Positions 61,664-64,000 of a DNA stretch of 64,000 bases are shown in pieces. The notes below the pieces were generated by a model. That model was given only the letters and a program-made list of their open reading frames with translations, searched no databases and was not told the origin of the DNA. The stretch's first letter is position 1, and every line of letters starts with the position of its first letter. Location of the stretch: the NCBI RefSeq assembly GCF_000189635.1, contig NW_002476554.1, positions 252,731-316,730 of the forward strand. The letters run 5' to 3'. The DNA comes from Tetrahymena thermophila SB210 (taxonomy: Eukaryota > Ciliophora > Oligohymenophorea > Hymenostomatida > Tetrahymenidae). The position numbers and the translations under genes are program-made.

Positions 61664-64000
61664 ATGAAGAAAGTTGAAGTGAAGGATCTTTTCTAATCAA
61701 CTTTTAACTTAGTTGGTTAATGTCAAGAATAAGTTAATTACGAATGTTACTTAAATTAGTGCAAACTCTTAATAAAATAATTTGAGAAACTGAAAGAAAA
61801 TGACTAATAATAATAATTCCTAAATAAATCAACTTTCAATTATTTAAATCAGAAATAGTTTTATGATTAAGAATTTTCATAGAAGGATGATAAAACAATT
61901 CATCAATTTTTAATTAAATACAGCAAAGAAGATGATTTAAAAACTTTAGAAGAGACAATTACAAAATTAGAAGATTAGAACTATTAATTGAATCTCAATA
62001 AAAGTTATTCTTTTTCTGATTAAATCTTAGATCAATACCAAATAAGAAAAGCATCAGATTCAACACAAGATTCTGAATAAGACCAAAATATACGCTTTAA
62101 TTAAGAGTAAGACGCTTACTAGCAAGACTTGTTGGATGGATATCTTGCACCACAAAGTTAGAGTTCTTCTAAAGAGTCTAATTAGAATCATAGTATTATC
62201 TTAGAAAGTATAAACGATATTATCGATTGTTTCAATACTATAGAAAGGAAAAATTTGAAATAAGGCAATAAATAGTTAGAAAAAAATTCTTCAAAAAATT
62301 CAATTAACAGCCACTCAAATAAATTAAAATAAAACTGCCTTTCTGATGATTAAAGATAGTTTAATAATCAAGAATAACCTTAGGATAACATAAGTAATAT
62401 AATTGATTAATTCTTTTAAGATAAATTAAAATAATTTTATGAATGTGTTAATAATGGTAATTGTGGTGATTATGTTAATTGTAGTTATTGTTTTTATTCT
62501 AGCCTTTAAATAGCTGATTAATTGATTGAAAACTTAAAAGAAATAAATTGCACACTTCAATAGAAATTAGGAAATGGAGGCGAATCAATAGTTTTTAGAG
62601 GTATTTATAAGAAAGAGAACTCTAATAATTATGAAGAATATGCAATTAGGATACAAGATATAGATAAAGAAAATAATTCAGATTAAGATTTTAATGAAAT
62701 TGAAGTGTTCAATTTTGTAAAAAATTCCACAAAAATTATAAATTGTGTTTTTCAAAAAGTATTTTAAATTGGGGATTTAAATATCCTTGTATAAATACTT
62801 GATCTTTGCGAAACTGATTTACAAAAAGAAATTGTTAATGGCATAGAATTTGATGATTTATGCTCAAAAATACTAGAATTGCTAGATGTGATAATTGAAC
62901 TAAAAATATACAGAATTACCCACTCTGATATAAAACCAGCAAACATTTTAATTAACTCAGAAAAAAAATGTATCATAACAGATTTTGGAATATCTATTCT
63001 CTCTACTAATTAATCCTAAAAGAGTCGTGGGCATACATTATATTATGCTGCACCAGAATAAGAACAAAAATAATATATTGATCATAGTACAGACATCTTT
63101 AACCTGGGTAAAACATTTGAAGTGTTAATAAATAAGATCAAATATTCCTCTGATGAGATTATTCATAATAATTAAAAAGAATGCATAAAAAAATTATAGA
63201 ATATTATTAATTCTGAAATGTTAGAAAAAGACTAAAATAAACGAAGCGAAAGTTTAGTTTTACTTAAAAAATTTTATGATATAATTAAATAATATAGTGA
63301 TAGCGCAATTGAGAGCTATGCTAAAAACATTAAATAGATTGTTAAGTAAAGAAGATTTGAAACTACTAAAAATATTTTTGAACTCTAAGAATCCAAATTA
63401 GTGCAGCTTTTGCTTGCTCTCCAAATAAACCTTGAAAAGAAATATTCTTAATTTAATTTGATGAATTCAGATTTACTCTAAACCATAGATTTCATTATTC
63501 AAGAATTTGACTTGACCAGTTAATTAGAGCTTAAATCTTAGTTTACTAAATTTTTTGTTTTCCTTCATTCTATTTTTATTTGTTAGATTTTCAAATCTAT
63601 AGAAAAGGGTTAAAGCTATGATGCAATATATCAATACTTTAGTTGCTTTCAGAGTATTTGTAAATCACTCTATGACATAGGAATCTGTTTGCTCTCAGAA
63701 GGCCACTACAGTCAAGCTGTGAATTATTTCTAAATATCCTACGAAATATATGGCAAAATATTACCTGAATCGAATAGAGATCAAGTGAATATAGCTAATA
63801 CTGTAAATAAAATAGGAGATTGTTACTTTAAGCTAGGACAATTTGATAAATGCTTATAATATTATAACTAATCGCACGAAATAAGAACATCTTTTTCAAA
63901 TAAAGAAAGCGAAGATATATATTTATCTCTTTCAAGTTTAGGATAATATTATAATTAAATAGGAGATTAGTAGAAAGCTTAAAATTACCTTAATGAATCA
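61664..64000 (+). CDS. Protein kinase-TPR protein, 3' end cut by window
   Basis: A continuous intronless frame of 779 codons from ATG 61664 to the window edge. Residues 1-295 are Gln/Asn/Asp-rich and probably disordered. A kinase domain spans ~298-545: Gly loop LGNGGESIVFRG; EEYAIRI where the usual Lys of AxK is Arg; catalytic loop RITHSDIKPANILIN (HRD to HSD, Asp and Asn kept); ITDFGIS; and YYAAPEQ as activation segment. From ~650 there are tetratricopeptide repeats (YDIGICLLSEGHYSQAVNYF; NKIGDCYFKLGQFDKCLQYY; SSLGQYYNQIGDQQKAQNYL), typical protein-binding helices that run off the edge. Kinase-TPR fusions are common in ciliates. The Lys-to-Arg change makes normal ATP anchoring doubtful, so activity may be weak or absent. 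Confidence 0.82.

Noticed and set aside
1-64000. tRNA, rRNA, CRISPR and transposon search by eye
   Set aside because: No cloverleaf-like GC-rich block, rRNA core, regular spacer array, transposase or reverse-transcriptase motif was seen.

Overview
The window is nuclear DNA of an oligohymenophorean ciliate, most likely Tetrahymena or a close relative. It is very AT-rich. Long protein frames only appear when TAA and TAG are read as glutamine and TGA is the sole stop, and introns are about 47-340 nt, GT...AG and AT-rich (too long for Paramecium). Family content also fits: periodic-cysteine immobilization antigens, LVIVD/cadherin-like surface proteins, LRR genes, Sel1 proteins and many kinases. 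Standard-code ORFs are mostly fragments or shadows, so genes were called by hand with the ciliate code.

Layout. (1) 1-4655, minus: two immobilization-antigen-like genes, the first cut by the left edge, the second complete with a signal peptide and a GPI-type tail. (2) 5774-25144, plus: a family array grown by tandem duplication. It holds two complete ~1,667-residue LVIVD beta-propeller/CADG membrane proteins, a 3' stump of a third copy, and two paralogous proteins with two F-boxes each. The stump, its 3' flank and the second F-box gene form one duplicated block. (3) 25684-30930, minus: a 15-exon LRR-pseudokinase gene. (4) 32371-33726, plus: a Sel1-repeat protein ending in a polybasic stretch and a CaaX box. 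(5) 35129-37944, plus: a 7-exon protein with an N-myristoylation motif and a pseudokinase domain. (6) 39251-40006, minus: an unrecognised 251-residue protein. (7) 40855-44648, plus: an LRR gene beginning MGC whose exons are nearly all exactly 90 nt, one repeat each. (8) 45425-47779, plus: a TMEM63/OSCA-like channel. (9) 50275-55369, plus: a 10-exon STE11/MAPKKK-type kinase with a long Ser/Asn/Gln tail. (10) 56653-58068, plus: an unrecognised Gln/Asn-rich protein. (11) 61664-end, plus: a kinase-TPR protein cut by the right edge.

There is no operon structure; genes are separated by AT-rich spacers. Functionally the window is biased toward the cell surface and signalling: GPI-anchored antigens, membrane propeller proteins, a predicted mechanosensitive channel, three kinase-related proteins with degraded or altered catalytic motifs, one intact MAPKKK, and several predicted lipid-anchored proteins. 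All exon boundaries were inferred by eye from frame, phase and GT/AG signals. Where I give a protein length, the exon lengths sum to a multiple of three.
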